From Trema orientale (lineage: Eukaryota > Streptophyta > Magnoliopsida > Rosales > Cannabaceae), in the NCBI GenBank assembly GCA_002914845.1, contig JXTC01000569.1, positions 62,001 through 126,000 on the forward strand: DNA of 64,000 bases, given 5' to 3'. Position 1 is the first letter of the stretch, and each line of letters begins with the position of its first letter. A program made the position numbers and the translations under genes. Shown here in pieces: positions 51,068-63,000 of this stretch. The notes below the pieces were generated by a model. It did no database searches. It was not told the DNA's origin and saw only the letters and a list, made by a program, of their open reading frames with translations.

Positions 51068-54000
51068 TTATACGTACACAATGCCATGCAAAATTTCTTT
51101 GTAAACTATATTTTTAACATGATTTGGATATTTACTGATGGATTTATTTATTAATATATATAATCTTTTAGGACTTGTAACTCATGATAAAGCTACATAT
51201 AATTGACCGTATGTAAAGATTTCATCTTCTAAATAAATATCGACTTTATTCAATGATTGTCCTTGACTTTTATTTATTGTCATTGCATAGCAGGTTTTTA
51301 CAGAAAATTATCGTCTTTTTAAAGTGAATGGCCATTTAGACTCGTTTACAGTCATTTCTATTCTTGGGATATATATTTTTTTATTTTCATTATTTTAATT
51401 TATAATTTGACCTTCTATGATTCTATTTATTAATTGTGTAATGATAAGTCTTGTTCCATTACATAATTCCATTGATTGATTTAAATTTCGTAATAACATT
51501 ATAAGAGTTCTAGTTTTAAGATTTAATTTATGTGGTGGTATGCCGTTGAAATTTAAAGTATGTAAAAATTCTTGGGGATATAAGAGATTAAGTTTATCAA
51601 TATTTTCAGTTGAAGCTATTATGCTATCATAACTATAATAAGTTTTCCATTCATTAGGTGTTAAAGATAATATATATGTATTTATATCATCGGCTATTTT
51701 ATTTTTCAGAGTTATTATTGCTCTATGTCGTATATAATTGATGTTGTCAAAGTTTTTTGCAAAATCATCATATATTAAATTCGAAATTTTTTCGATTGGG
51801 TTTGATTCATATTGTATTATGTATTTTTCTGGTATTTTGACCCATGCGATATCTTCATTTTCAGGATCTTTTATTCCTTCTGCATCACCATTTCCAATAT
51901 TTAATATCTATTTTGAAAATTCTAAAATTTCATTTTTTTTCTTCTGCTGTGGTATTTGGATTTTTTAATCTCATATTTTCTGTTAGGCATAATAACTTGA
52001 AACGTGACCATAAGTAAGAGTTATTTATACTTGCATTTATTATGTCTTCTTTTATTCCAGCAGGGATAACAGGTAAAATTTGTCAGATTTCACCACCTAA
52101 TATAATTGTCATTCCACCAAAAGGTTGGTCAAAATTATTTTTTAAATCTTGTAGTGTTTTATCTAAAGCTTCAAAATAATATTTATTATTCTTCGGTACT
52201 TCGTCCCATAATATTAATGTCGTTTTTTCGATTAATTTTGCTAATTGAGTTCCTTTTTTGATATAACAAGTAGAAAATTTATCTGTTGATAAAGGTATTC
52301 GAAATCTTGAATGTACAGTTCTGCCTTTTGGTAATAATAACGATGCTATTCCAGATGATGCAACAACTAAAACAATTCCATTATTTGATCTAATTTTTGT
52401 AATAATTGTGTTCCATAAATAAGTTTTTCCAGTACCTCCATGCCCGTAGATAAAGAATAAGTTTTGTATTTTATTGTTTAATGATTCTATAATTTGTCCA
52501 TAAATATAGCGTTATTCATTATTTAAATTTCTTTCTAAAAGAATGTTTTCTTCTTTTAATTTATTAATGTCGTAGTCTAGTTCTTCTCGCAAAAGTTTAT
52601 TATTTAAATCATCGATTAATGTTCCTGTTGGTAGAGGTAGATTAAAATTTGTTAAAGTAGATGAATTTAGGTTTAATTGTTTTTCTAGTTCATATAATAC
52701 ATAGTTGTATAATTCATTTTCAGGAATTTGAAAGTTTGGGTTATTGAATAAAGTCTTAATTCTATGTAAAATGTCTTCTGTCATAAGTTTCCAATGATAT
52801 TCAAGTAATATTGTTGGATTATTTACATTACAGAATAATAAAATTATGATAAATAATTGTCATAATTGATGCGGTGTTGACCAAAATGAGGCTTCTAATA
52901 TTGATTCGTTCCATTCTTTATCATCTCCTAGTAAACTTAATGCATTACATGCTGCTTGATTTATTGAGTACGTCATACCATTAATAGTTCGTATAGATTT
53001 GAAGCTTGTTGCACCTTTTTGATGATTTAATAATAAGTTTAGGTAATATAGTTCTCTAGAATTTGGATGGACATAAAAAGTTCGTCCAATTGAATATCCT
53101 GACTTTCTAGGAGTCCAAATTTTGTCTTTATTATTCCATACCCATTTAGTAGAAAATTGTATATATGAAAGTTTTCTGGCTTCTATATTAATTTTATTTA
53201 TTTCCATCCATTCTGTTAAAGTTGTTTTTTGAATTCCTGGTTGTCTAACTATATTATCAAGACGTTGATTTGAATGAAATATTACATTTTGCATGTGCGG
53301 TAAATGAATTGTTAATCTTTATATTGCCAGATTTCTAAGATGTATAGGATATTCATAAAATCTCCACATAGCTTCATATGGCGTTATATATCAACAATTA
53401 ATATAATTTTTTATTTCATCTATTTCTTTAAAAATAGTTTGTCCAGATGGTTCTAGACATATGTTATCTTCTGTTACTGCTCTTATTCTATCTGGGCCTT
53501 TTGTTAAATATTTAAATAAGTATTTTATTAACATTGATTGTGAACATATTTTAACATTTATATGAGCGTGAAATTTTAGACATAGGTCTTTGTTGTAAGA
53601 AACTACATATCTGTTATCTAATTTGATATTTTCTTTTTGTGCATAAACTGTTATATTTCTATATTTGTAATTGACAAACCCATTTTTTTCAATAGTTGTT
53701 TCGTTTTTAAATCGTTTTGAGAATTTTTTGGAACAACTTGAGCTTTTCATATACGGAGCATTTGTTTTTGCGGCACCACATGGCTCGTGTATCATGAGTT
53801 CTGTTATGATGTTGTAAATTTCTGGATTTTTTTCAGGATCAAGTATTTCGGGGGATATAAATTTATCTATCTGTGATAGTTCAGATAATTTTTCATCAGG
53901 ATGTAGCTAGAATAAAAAATGGCAATGAGGTAGGCCTCGTTTTTTAAATTTGACGACGTATAGATCTATATTACAAAATAGACATAGAAAAGAAAGGAAA

Positions 54001-55834
54001 GATGTTAGTATTTGTTAATAATGGAAATTAACGTTTTTTATTATTTATTTTAATTTATTAAATTCAATGATATGGTCTTACCTGCAATAATTATTCCAAA
54101 TTTTTTTTCGGTTTTAATAGTAGATAAAATCTGATTTAATTTCATTTTAAAGATTCTAACAATTATATCTGGCCTATCTTCAGGCTTTTGACCAGGAATT
54201 TTATTTAAGGCACGTGTAATTTTGGGTCATTTAGGATTACATATAAATGTTATGAATAAATCAGGATTTCCATACTGTCTGCATAATGCCATTGCATCTT
54301 GATAATTTTGGATCATATATCTGGGACTTCCAGTATGGCTGGATGAGAGAATAATTCTTTTGCCAATTGCTCTGGCATCTGTATCTAATCTGGTAATAGC
54401 GTCTTGGACGCCTTGATAAATTTCGAATCTTAAATTGTTTTGATTTTTTCTGACATAATCTAGTCGATCTTCTTCAACAGAAGTGTATGCATCGACTACA
54501 TATTGTTGAAAAAGTCTTCCACTTTTTAACAAAATATTATTTATATTTTCACGTTTTTATAGTTGATAACAGTAAAATGCTCTCATAGGTATTCTATTTG
54601 TTGAGGGTTGTTTGCCTGATCTGTCTATATTCTAATTTATATCAGTTTTATAAACATCTTCTTCATATAGAAATAAGAGCGGATATTGTAAGGCCATATA
54701 GGATGGATGTAATTTTGTGATTCTTTGTAAATTGTTTGTTCTATCTTGAATTATAATATCTTTTCCTTGTTCATATTCACCGATATCTCCAACAATTAAA
54801 CCTCTTATATCATTTGATGTAGGTAGTTCGTATTGATTATTATCAGTAGGTCGTCGTCCTATTAGTCTTAGTTTCATAGATGGGATGTTATTTGTATTAT
54901 ACCTATCTTTAACCACACGAAAAAGTTTTACTAATTTATTATTTTCATTAAGCATTTTAGTTAAGTTTTCGGTAATTAATTTTGTCATTTCTTTGGATGT
55001 ATCGTCAAATTGAAATATTGACATTCGATTTTCAATTTCGTTTTCTGTGTCAAATATATATAACTGAGCAAATCTTGGAGGATTGTTATTAATTGGCAAT
55101 AGTGACCCCATAAGATGGTATATTTGGCCACTTATTTTAAAAATGTATGGACCATCTGAGTTTGTTGTATTTTGCTCTATATTTGCTCCAAAAGATGTGA
55201 ATGCAAACATAGAATTAAGGGTTCTAATATTTTTACAGAAATACGTACTTAAGGATCCTCCATAATAATCAAGTAATTGATCTAGGTATGGAGGAGGATT
55301 CTTTATTGGAGGGAGTTTGATTTTTCTGTCTTTACAACATAGGTTATATTTTGGTGGATGTGTTTTCTTGATGGACTCATCAAACCAAAAGGTTGCGCCA
55401 CATTATCTGCAGACGCAGGAGCAATTTCCAAGATCATGATATTTATCTGTATCAATTGTGATACAATATGGAGTAGAAAAATTAAATTAATAAATTTATA
55501 CAAAGTTTAGTTTATAACAGTGAAGGAATCTTTTTTTTTCCGTTTTTTATGTAGAGTAAGAAGAATTACTTTGTCCACTGGAAATAGCTGATGATGATGC
55601 CTCGGCTAAGTGAGAAAAGTATTTTTCAAAATTTTCAAAGCTTTGCACCGAAGTAAGCTTTGATTGATACAAATTTTCTGAAATAATGCTGGGATCGTCA
55701 TATTGATGATTTGAATCATTATCATAGCCAGTTGAAGAATCTTCATTCAAAAGACAGTGACGACGTCGTTTACACTGACGTCGTGATAGTAAGAAATTTT
55801 CTGGTATTGTCCTATTATCTATTGAGATGGCAAA
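51068..55834 (-). pseudogene. Helitron RepHel (HUH Rep plus PIF1 helicase), broken
   Basis: N-terminal part: basic RRQCKRRRHC (about 55770), Cys-rich NCSCVCR and NLCCKDRKIKLPPIKNPPPY, then FAFTSFGANIE, GPYIFKISGQIYHLMGSLLP and FAQLYIFDTENEIENRMS (to about 54632). Rep part: FNxPDLFITFICNPK region, HUH motif in KRGLPHCHFLF (His codons in 53929-53937), MIHEPCGAAKTNAPYM, LDNRYVVSYNKDL, and the catalytic tyrosines in IKYLFKYLTKGPDR (53501-53529). Helicase part: Walker A GHGGTGKTYLWNT (52415-52445), Walker B-like LILWDEVPK, and [12 protein letters not shown] with VALS-stop-VTSPKR (51180). At least ten in-frame stops, most explicable as single C-to-T or G-to-A changes (examples near 55408, 54559, 54225, 53910, 53321, 52859, 52090, 51183). 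An intron lies at about 53985-54080. Confidence 0.9.
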
Positions 55835-55900
55835 AATAAAAGAATATAATACTGTGCTAATAACTTTTATTCAAATATTATAAAATAGTTACAAAATATT

Positions 55901-57690
55901 ATTTATCATATTTTTTTTCACATTTTTCTTTTTTTTTTTTGTTACTTGTTAAGTTGGTTATTTAGATTAGTTAAATTTGATTTTTGATAATTATTTTTGA
56001 TAATACATGGATATTACTATGTCAGAGCTGTTTAAAATATTTTTGTTCGTAAGTTTTTGATATTATATTATAATATTATCTTTATTATCTTCGATATTAT
56101 TGTTATGGTATTATCTGTACATCAATATTTTTAAAAATGTTTTATAAGCTGTCTTTTTTAAAACATGAGATTTTTTGGAAATATATACTATAAGTATGTA
56201 AATTAATTTTTATTATTTATTACTGTTTATGATTTCCTCATGTAATATAAATTTAGGATCTTTGTTTTTTTTTTTGATGATTTTTAAAATTTTTTAATTA
56301 TCACTTCTATACTTTATAGATATTTAGGTTTTAGATAAGATTTATGCTCTCTTTTTTCATTTCAATTTTTTATATCATTGATATTTTTAACTATACTATT
56401 TTTTATTTTGTTAGTTTTTGTTCTTGGTTGCGTAGTTTTTTTTCTTCCTTTTTTTTTAGTAAGTACATATTAATATTTTTTTCTTGGTTTAGTCATAAGT
56501 TTTTTACTTATTTTAATTTGATTAATTTTTTTCAACTTTAATAAGATTTTTTCTTATCGTTATTTTTCTTGCCTTTGAACGAAAGTATGGCCTTTTTTTC
56601 TTTAAGAAAAGAATATGAGCTTATTTATTCGTTGTCAAAATAAAATTTTATATCAAAATTTATTTTATAATGCATGTGATTAGGATTTTTTGCATTTTAA
56701 TCTTTTTATAATTAACCTAATAAGTATTTTAGTTTATTAATTTATGTTAGATATGGAAAATATCTTAATAGTAGTAATATTATTTTTTTTGTTATATTAT
56801 TAATATTGTTTTTGTACTCTCTCTCTCTCTCTCTCTCTCTTTCTTTTGTTTTTTTTTTCTTTTTATTTTTTAATAAATGGAATTAAGTGTTATATACACT
56901 TTAATGATTATAGATAAAGGTCAAATATAAATTGATTTAAATAGTTAAGTTTATTAGTTTGTATGGTGTATTTAATATCCTATAGTAATGTTAAGATTAT
57001 GTTTATTGCTTTCCTATATTTGTAATATTACATGGCATTTTTTTCAATAAAAGTTGTACACTCTACATATATGCTATCGGATTTATCGTAATTACGCTTT
57101 TATTTTATATTATCTAAAATGAAAAAACAAATGAGAATAAAAATATTATCTATATGAATAAGGCATTACATTACATGTAGAACAAATTTGAATACATAAT
57201 ATGAGTAAAATTAATCTAACGATTTCATAATAATATGATAATTTTATAACAACGATAATTATAATATACTCTTCTTCTTCTCTTATTTTCCTTCATATTA
57301 AAGCCTTCATCTTCTTCTTTGTCAATCAAGGCAGTAAAGTTGATCACGAATGATTATATATATATATATATATAGTTTTTTTGCATGTATTATAATTGTG
57401 TAATAATATCTGGATAAATATAGCTGATTTAATACATGAATATATAAGATATTTGGCTCAGATATTTAACAATATTATCAATATATGGTAAGCTTATAAA
57501 ATAACGTATTTCCAAGTGTTTATCCAACTACCAAAGAAATCATTTTCTCCTTATGTAAGAGTGTATATTTCTGGCAATTAAATAAATACAGAAAACAGAA
57601 TATTTTAGTTATTATCAATATTGTATTCACCAGATTTGGAACTTAGTAACACATTTATAACATCTCTAGATCAAAAATAAATTGTGACCA
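55901..57690. other. T-rich sequence without genes
   Basis: Very T-rich plus strand, with a (CT)n tract at 56817-56841 and (AT)n at about 57356-57374. Possibly the non-coding 5' part of the Helitron. No open frame shows a known domain. Confidence 0.5.
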
Positions 57691-57850
57691 TGAATGGATA
57701 CTAAAAAAAGTAGTGATAGCATTAAATTGTTTTGATGGTAATAAATAGCATTAAATTTTTTTGGCCAACCACCAAACTAATCACCACCGTAGGATATTAG
57801 ATCTAACGGCTTAAAAATTGTAACCATTGAGAAGTCCTCCATATATATAT
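57690..57850. mobile_element. MITE fragment, family of 58605-58815, opposite orientation
   Basis: GGCCAACCACCAAACTAATC, TTAGATCTAACGGCTTAAA and the end TTGTAACCATTGAGAAGTCC match the element at 58605-58815 in inverted order over about 150 bp. Confidence 0.75.
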
Positions 57851-57854
57851 ATAT

Positions 57855-58081
57855 GAGACACTAATCCATTGGGTATTTTTTTTTACATAGATATTATTTT
57901 TCTGAATTAAAATTTATTACGTACGTATTTTTATTGTAAAAGATAAAGAGAGAAAAAAATATTAAATAATATATATTTATTTTTATTATTTTTTTCAAAT
58001 TATTTAAGTCATAGTAATCGTTAGATAATGATCCAATAACCTAAAAAAAACTTTTTGGTAAAAGAAATACCTACTAAATTA
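57855..58081. mobile_element. MITE related to the GTAGGTATTTTTTT family
   Basis: Left end CACTAATCCATTGGGTATTTTTT, right end AAAAGAAATACCTACTAAAT. It lies directly against the AT tract that ends the preceding MITE. Confidence 0.6.
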
Positions 58082-58371
58082 CAAGTTTTAAATGCAAATT
58101 AAGTATTATTTAGTATCTTTAAAATTTAAAAGACATTTTTAATATCATAACACTAAAATTATATCCATTTAAATGTCTTTCTGTTCAATATACCCGTTAT
58201 TTGAAAAAAGAAGGGAAAGATGGTGTCGTGGGGTCCACACAAATAAGTCCAGGGAGGTTCCATCAGTTGGACCAACGTTCAGAATGGCTTCTTGAAGAGA
58301 ACATGGGTTCCAAGTTCCAACTGCCTTCAAGTGACGTCAACACAGGACGTGGTGACTCCTAGGGCCCACCT

Positions 58372-58590
58372 AGGGGTATAAATTGGGCCTCCCAAGCCCA
58401 GCTCAAGCCCAAACTTTCGGGTTTGGGCGGGTTCGGGCTTGGGCTTTTGGGTTCTAAGAAAGTTTCGAGCCGGGCCGGGCCGGGTTTAAATTAGTAAAAG
58501 TTATGCCCAAAGCCCAGCCCTAAAGGTTTCGGGCTTTATGTTCGGGTCGAGTTTAACTTTCGGGCTTTTGGAACCCAAATTAATATACAT
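58372..58590. repeat. GGGCTTGGGC-type dispersed repeat
   Basis: GC-rich island in AT-rich DNA with repeated and mutually inverted GGGCTT, AAGCCC and GGGCCGGGCCGGG motifs (GGTTCGGGCTTGGGCTTTTG). This kind of repeat is widespread in plant genomes, usually as part of non-autonomous DNA transposons. Clear ends were not found. Confidence 0.55.
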
Positions 58591-58604
58591 ATATATGGGT
58601 TTGG

Positions 58605-58815
58605 TTTAAATGGTTACAATAATATTTACCCATGAATGGTTACAATAGTTTAAGCCGTTAGATCTATATCTTACGGTGGTGATTAGTTTGGTGGTTGGCC
58701 AAAAATATTTAATGCTGGCCAAAAAAATTTAATGCCATCACTACTTTTTTAAGTACCCATCCATGGTCACAAAAAAATTGTAACCATTGAGAAGTCCTCC
58801 ATATATATATATATA
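58605..58815. mobile_element. MITE ending in AT tracts
   Basis: AATGGTTACAATAATA at left and TTGTAACCATTGAGAAGTCC at right are inverted. AAGCCGTTAGATCTATATCT and GATTAGTTTGGTGGTTGGCC are shared with 57690-57850. Confidence 0.75.
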
Positions 58816-59557
58816 TATGTATACATTAGAATAAGGAAATAGTGAAAGAATTTTTTCTATGACTTGCCATATATATTATACCAGTTGAGTAACAACAAAT
58901 GGATCATAAGAGTATTAGCCTATGACTGCCCAAAAACTACCAGGTGAATAATAATTAAAACAAAGAAAAACCACACCACCGAAGAGAAATGAGAGAAACT
59001 AAAAGTTTAAAATGGATCCAAGGGAAAAACAGAATCAACGATGGTGTCTGTCAGAGGACAATAATCAAATGAAAATAGAGAAAGAGAGAAAGCATCTGAC
59101 TAAAGCAAAAGAAAAGAGCATTAAGTCTAGGGAGAAGAGAAAAGGAGATGTTTGGAGAGGAAAGCAAGAGTGAAGAGCATCAGGGGCAGCAACGAAGAGG
59201 AAAAATCCTAAGCAAATAACCAAAAAACTCCCATTAAAATTACTTAAGCCAAGCATCTATTCGAGGGTCCCTTGGGTAAAATCACAAACATTCACAATGA
59301 AAAGACTTTAAAACCACACCCACAGGATGGCTACAGCAAGAATTTAAAGGGCATAAGCATAATCGCAGAGCCCTATAAAAATCATTGAATCCCAAGAAAA
59401 GAAAGAAAGAAGAAAAGGTAGGAATTCTTCATCTACAACAGTAATGTCCTCAGTTTGTTCTAAAGAATTTGAAAACTGAAATCGAAATAAAGTTATTGAA
59501 GGAGCTCTAACCCGACAACCAACTGTTACAATACCTTGGACACAAATACCATAAAAC
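58816..59557. other. Spacer before the second Copia element
   Basis: A-rich, no gene recognised. Confidence 0.6.
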
Positions 59558-60016
59558 TGTTAGAATTTGGCTTGTTAGCTTTTATAATAGTTTTGTACTT
59601 TGTCCCACATCGCTTGTGTATGAATATTTGGGGTCTGCAGTTGGCTATAAATAAAGTCTTCTGTAATTGATTTTAATCATTCCAATATTAGTTTCCCTCT
59701 TAGTGAGGACCTTTATTCCTAAGGACCTCCATAGTTTTGTTTTTACCCTTTTCCATTTGTTTCTGGGTTTTTGCATTATAGCCCAGATTTTGTAATTCCT
59801 CTTTTTGAAATTAGTGAAGTGGTCAGCAATGCCCCGAGGACGTAGGTAATTTGCCAAACCTCGCTAAATTTTGTGTTCTCCTTTATTTTTGTATTTAGTA
59901 TTTTCTACGCATTTTCTACTTTCGTTAATTTCAGTAGCTAGTTGGTAGTTTATATTTAATATTGTCTTAGTATTAAATATAAGCATTTGGAGTAGTTGTG
60001 CTTCTGCTGCACAACA
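59558..60016 (+). repeat. 5' LTR of the second Copia element
   Basis: 459 bp, TGTTAGAATTTGG...CTGCACAACA, with a TATA motif (GGCTATAAATAAAG, about 59641). Its partner must lie beyond 64000. Confidence 0.85.
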
Positions 60017-60081
60017 AGTGGTATCAGAGCAGTAGGTTCACCCTAGGCTTTGTTTGGTAGCTATTTGAAATATTAGCAGAA

Positions 60082-63000
60082 ATGTCAGAATCTTCGTCAA
60101 TGCCGGCAAAGACGAAGATTGTGACTAGTGCAAAAATCGATATGGAGAAATTTGATGGCCGAAATAACTTCGGCTTGTGGTAGTGCGAGGTATTGGATGG
60201 TTTATGTCAACAAGATCAGGATATTGCTCTGGAGGAGACGAAATCGGAGAAGATAGATGATAAAGAATGGGAGAGGATCAATCGTCAAGCTTGTGGTACG
60301 ACCCGCTCATGTCTTTGTAGAGAACAGAATTATCCATTCATGAGGGAGACTTCTACAAGTAAGCTGTGGAAGGTGCTCGAGAACAAATACATGAAGAAGA
60401 GTAATGAGAACCGGCTATACTTGAAGAAGAGACTTTTCCGCCTCCAGTTGAAGCCTGGTACAACTATTGGTGACCACATTGATACGTTCAACAAGTTGAT
60501 TGCAGATTTGTTGAATTTGGATGAAACCTTCAAAGATAAGGATAAAGCAATATTGCTGATTGGGTCCCTTCCTGATGAGTTAGATCATCTCTGTATTACA
60601 TTGCTTCATAGGAAGGAAAAATTGTCCTTCGATGAAGTGAGTGCTACATTGTAAAATCATGAGATTCGGAAGAAAGATCAGAAAGAGAATAGGGACATTC
60701 CAGCAGAAGCACTTACAGCCAGGGGACGTAGTCAAAGCCGTAAGTAGGAGAAAAAGGGTAGATCTCGTTCGAAGGGAAGACCTGGTAAGGATGAATGTGC
60801 CTTTTGTCATGAGAAAGGGCATTGGAAGAAAGATTGTCCGAAGTTACAGAATAAAGGCAAGGGCAAGGCTACTTCTGATGCATATGTAGCTGAAGTTGAA
60901 GATGATGAGTCAGATTTTGCTCTAGTTAGTCACCCGATGACGTCTCAGTGTGACGAGTGGATTTTAGATTCGGGTTGCACTTACCATATGTGTCCTCACA
61001 AGGAGTGGTTCTTCAACTTTGAAGAACTAGATGGTGGAGTTGTTTACATGGGTAATGATGAATCGTGTAAAATAGCTGGGGTAGGTTCAATTCGATTGAA
61101 GAATCATGATGGATCGACTAGAGTTCTGACAGATGTTCGATATGTACCAAAATTGAAAAAGAATCTAATCTCTTTGGGAGCTTTAGAATCTAAAGGCTTC
61201 GCTATGTCTATATGAGATAGAATTTTGAAAGTTACTTCAGGCTCTTTAGTGGTGATGAAAGGTACAAGAAGAAATAACTTGTATTACTACAATGGTATTA
61301 CAGTTATTGGATCAGTTGCTGCAGTTTCTGAAGATGATAAAGCTTCAGAAATTACCAGGTTATGGCATATGTGTGTGGGACATGCAGGGGAAAAAGCTTT
61401 CTTTAGTTTAGTGAAGCAAGGCTTACTAAAAAGAGCAAAGCCCTGCAAGTTGGACTTTTGTAAATACTGTGTTCTGGAAAAACAGACAAGAGTGAAGTTC
61501 AGCACATCAATTCACAATACTGAGGGTATTCTGGATTATCTTCATTCAGATGTGTGGGGACCTACCAAGACAGCTTCTTTGGGAGGTATGCACTATTTTG
61601 TTACTTTTGTCGATGATTTTTTCAGAAGAGTTTGGGTGTATGTAATGAAGAATAAGGACGACGTACTTGAAGTTTTCCTTAAATGGAAAAAGATGATTAA
61701 GACTCAGACGGGCATAAAGATCAAACGACTTCGATCAAATAACGGTGGAGAATATAGGAGCGATCCATTTTTGGGAGTTTGCCAGTCTGAAGGTATTGTG
61801 CGTCACTTTACAATCAGAAAAACACCACAGCAGAATGGGATGGCAGAACGCATGAATCGGACTTTGCGGGAGAAGGTTCAGTGTACGTTGTCCAATGCTG
61901 GGTTGGGCAAAGTTTTTTGGGCTGAGGTAATTACGTATGCATGTCATCTCATTAATCGTTTACCATCGACTGCAATTGGAGGCAAAACCCCTCTTAAGGT
62001 ATGGTCTGGAAAACCTGCTAGTGATTATGATTCTTTACATGTCTTTGGTTTCACTGCCTATTATCATGTGAAAGAATCCAAGTTGGATCCAAGAGGCAAA
62101 AAAGCATTATTTATGGGCATCAGCTCAGGTGTAAAGGGATACTGACTTTGGTGTCTAAGTTCGAGGAAGATTTTATTTAGCAGAGATGTTACTTTTGATG
62201 AGTCCGCCATGTTGAAGAAGGTAACAGAAGACCAAGAGAAGACTATTAGTATTCCGCAGCAGGTGGAGCCTAGTCGGCAGCAGGTGGAGTTTGAGAAAAC
62301 GACAACAGTAGATCCAGCTAATGTTGTTGAAAATAGTGGTGACACTCCATTGGCAGAGGAGGACACTGAAGATGAAGAAGAGGTTCCGACCCAAGAGCCT
62401 CAACAGCAGCAAGAATCAATTGCACAAAATAGGCCAAGACGTGAAATTCGTAAACCTGCTCGATTTGTTGATATGGTGGCCTATGCACTTCCCATTGTAG
62501 ATGATGATGTTCCTTCCACGTACAAAGATGCAGTCAAAAGTTCAGAAAATGAACAGTGGAAGAAAGCAATGGAGGAAGAAATGCAGTCTCTTCGGAAGAA
62601 TGAAACTTGGGAGCTAGCTCAACTACTGAAGAATAAGAAGGCAATTGGGTGCAAATGGGTATATACAAAGAAAGATGGATTTCCCGATAAGAATGATGTT
62701 CGCTTCAAGGCAAAATTGGTGGCGAAAGGCTACACTCAGTTAGAGGGAATTGATTACAATGAGATCTTTTCTCCAGTTGTTAAATATTCCTCTATTAGAA
62801 TTTTGTTAGCCTTGGTAGCGCAGTTGGATCTTGAACTAGTTTAATTGGATGTGAAAACCGCGTTTCTACACGGTGATTTGGAAGAGGAAATCTATATGTC
62901 TCAGCCAGAAGGATTCAAGGTTGCTGGAAAAGAAAATTGGGTTTGCAAACTGAAAAGATCACTTTATGGTCTGAAACAGTCGCCAAGGCAGTGGTACAAG

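Larger units (their letters stand above)
48250..55900 (-). mobile_element. Autonomous-type Helitron, decayed (ends not resolved)
   Basis: On the minus strand the order is Helitron N-terminal domain, HUH Rep domain, PIF1 helicase, then a separate RPA-like gene, the layout known for plant Helitrons. The region is very AT-rich. I could not find a convincing TC start or CTRR end with a hairpin, so both borders are estimates from the coding remains; the T-rich stretch beyond 55900 may also belong to it. Confidence 0.85.

Noticed and set aside
56344..56541. Hydrophobic 65-codon frame
   Set aside because: T-rich DNA gives Phe/Ile/Ser by composition alone; no conserved motif.
59065..59256. 63-codon minus-strand frame with hydrophobic start
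   Set aside because: No splice partners, no homology recognised, lies in A-rich spacer.
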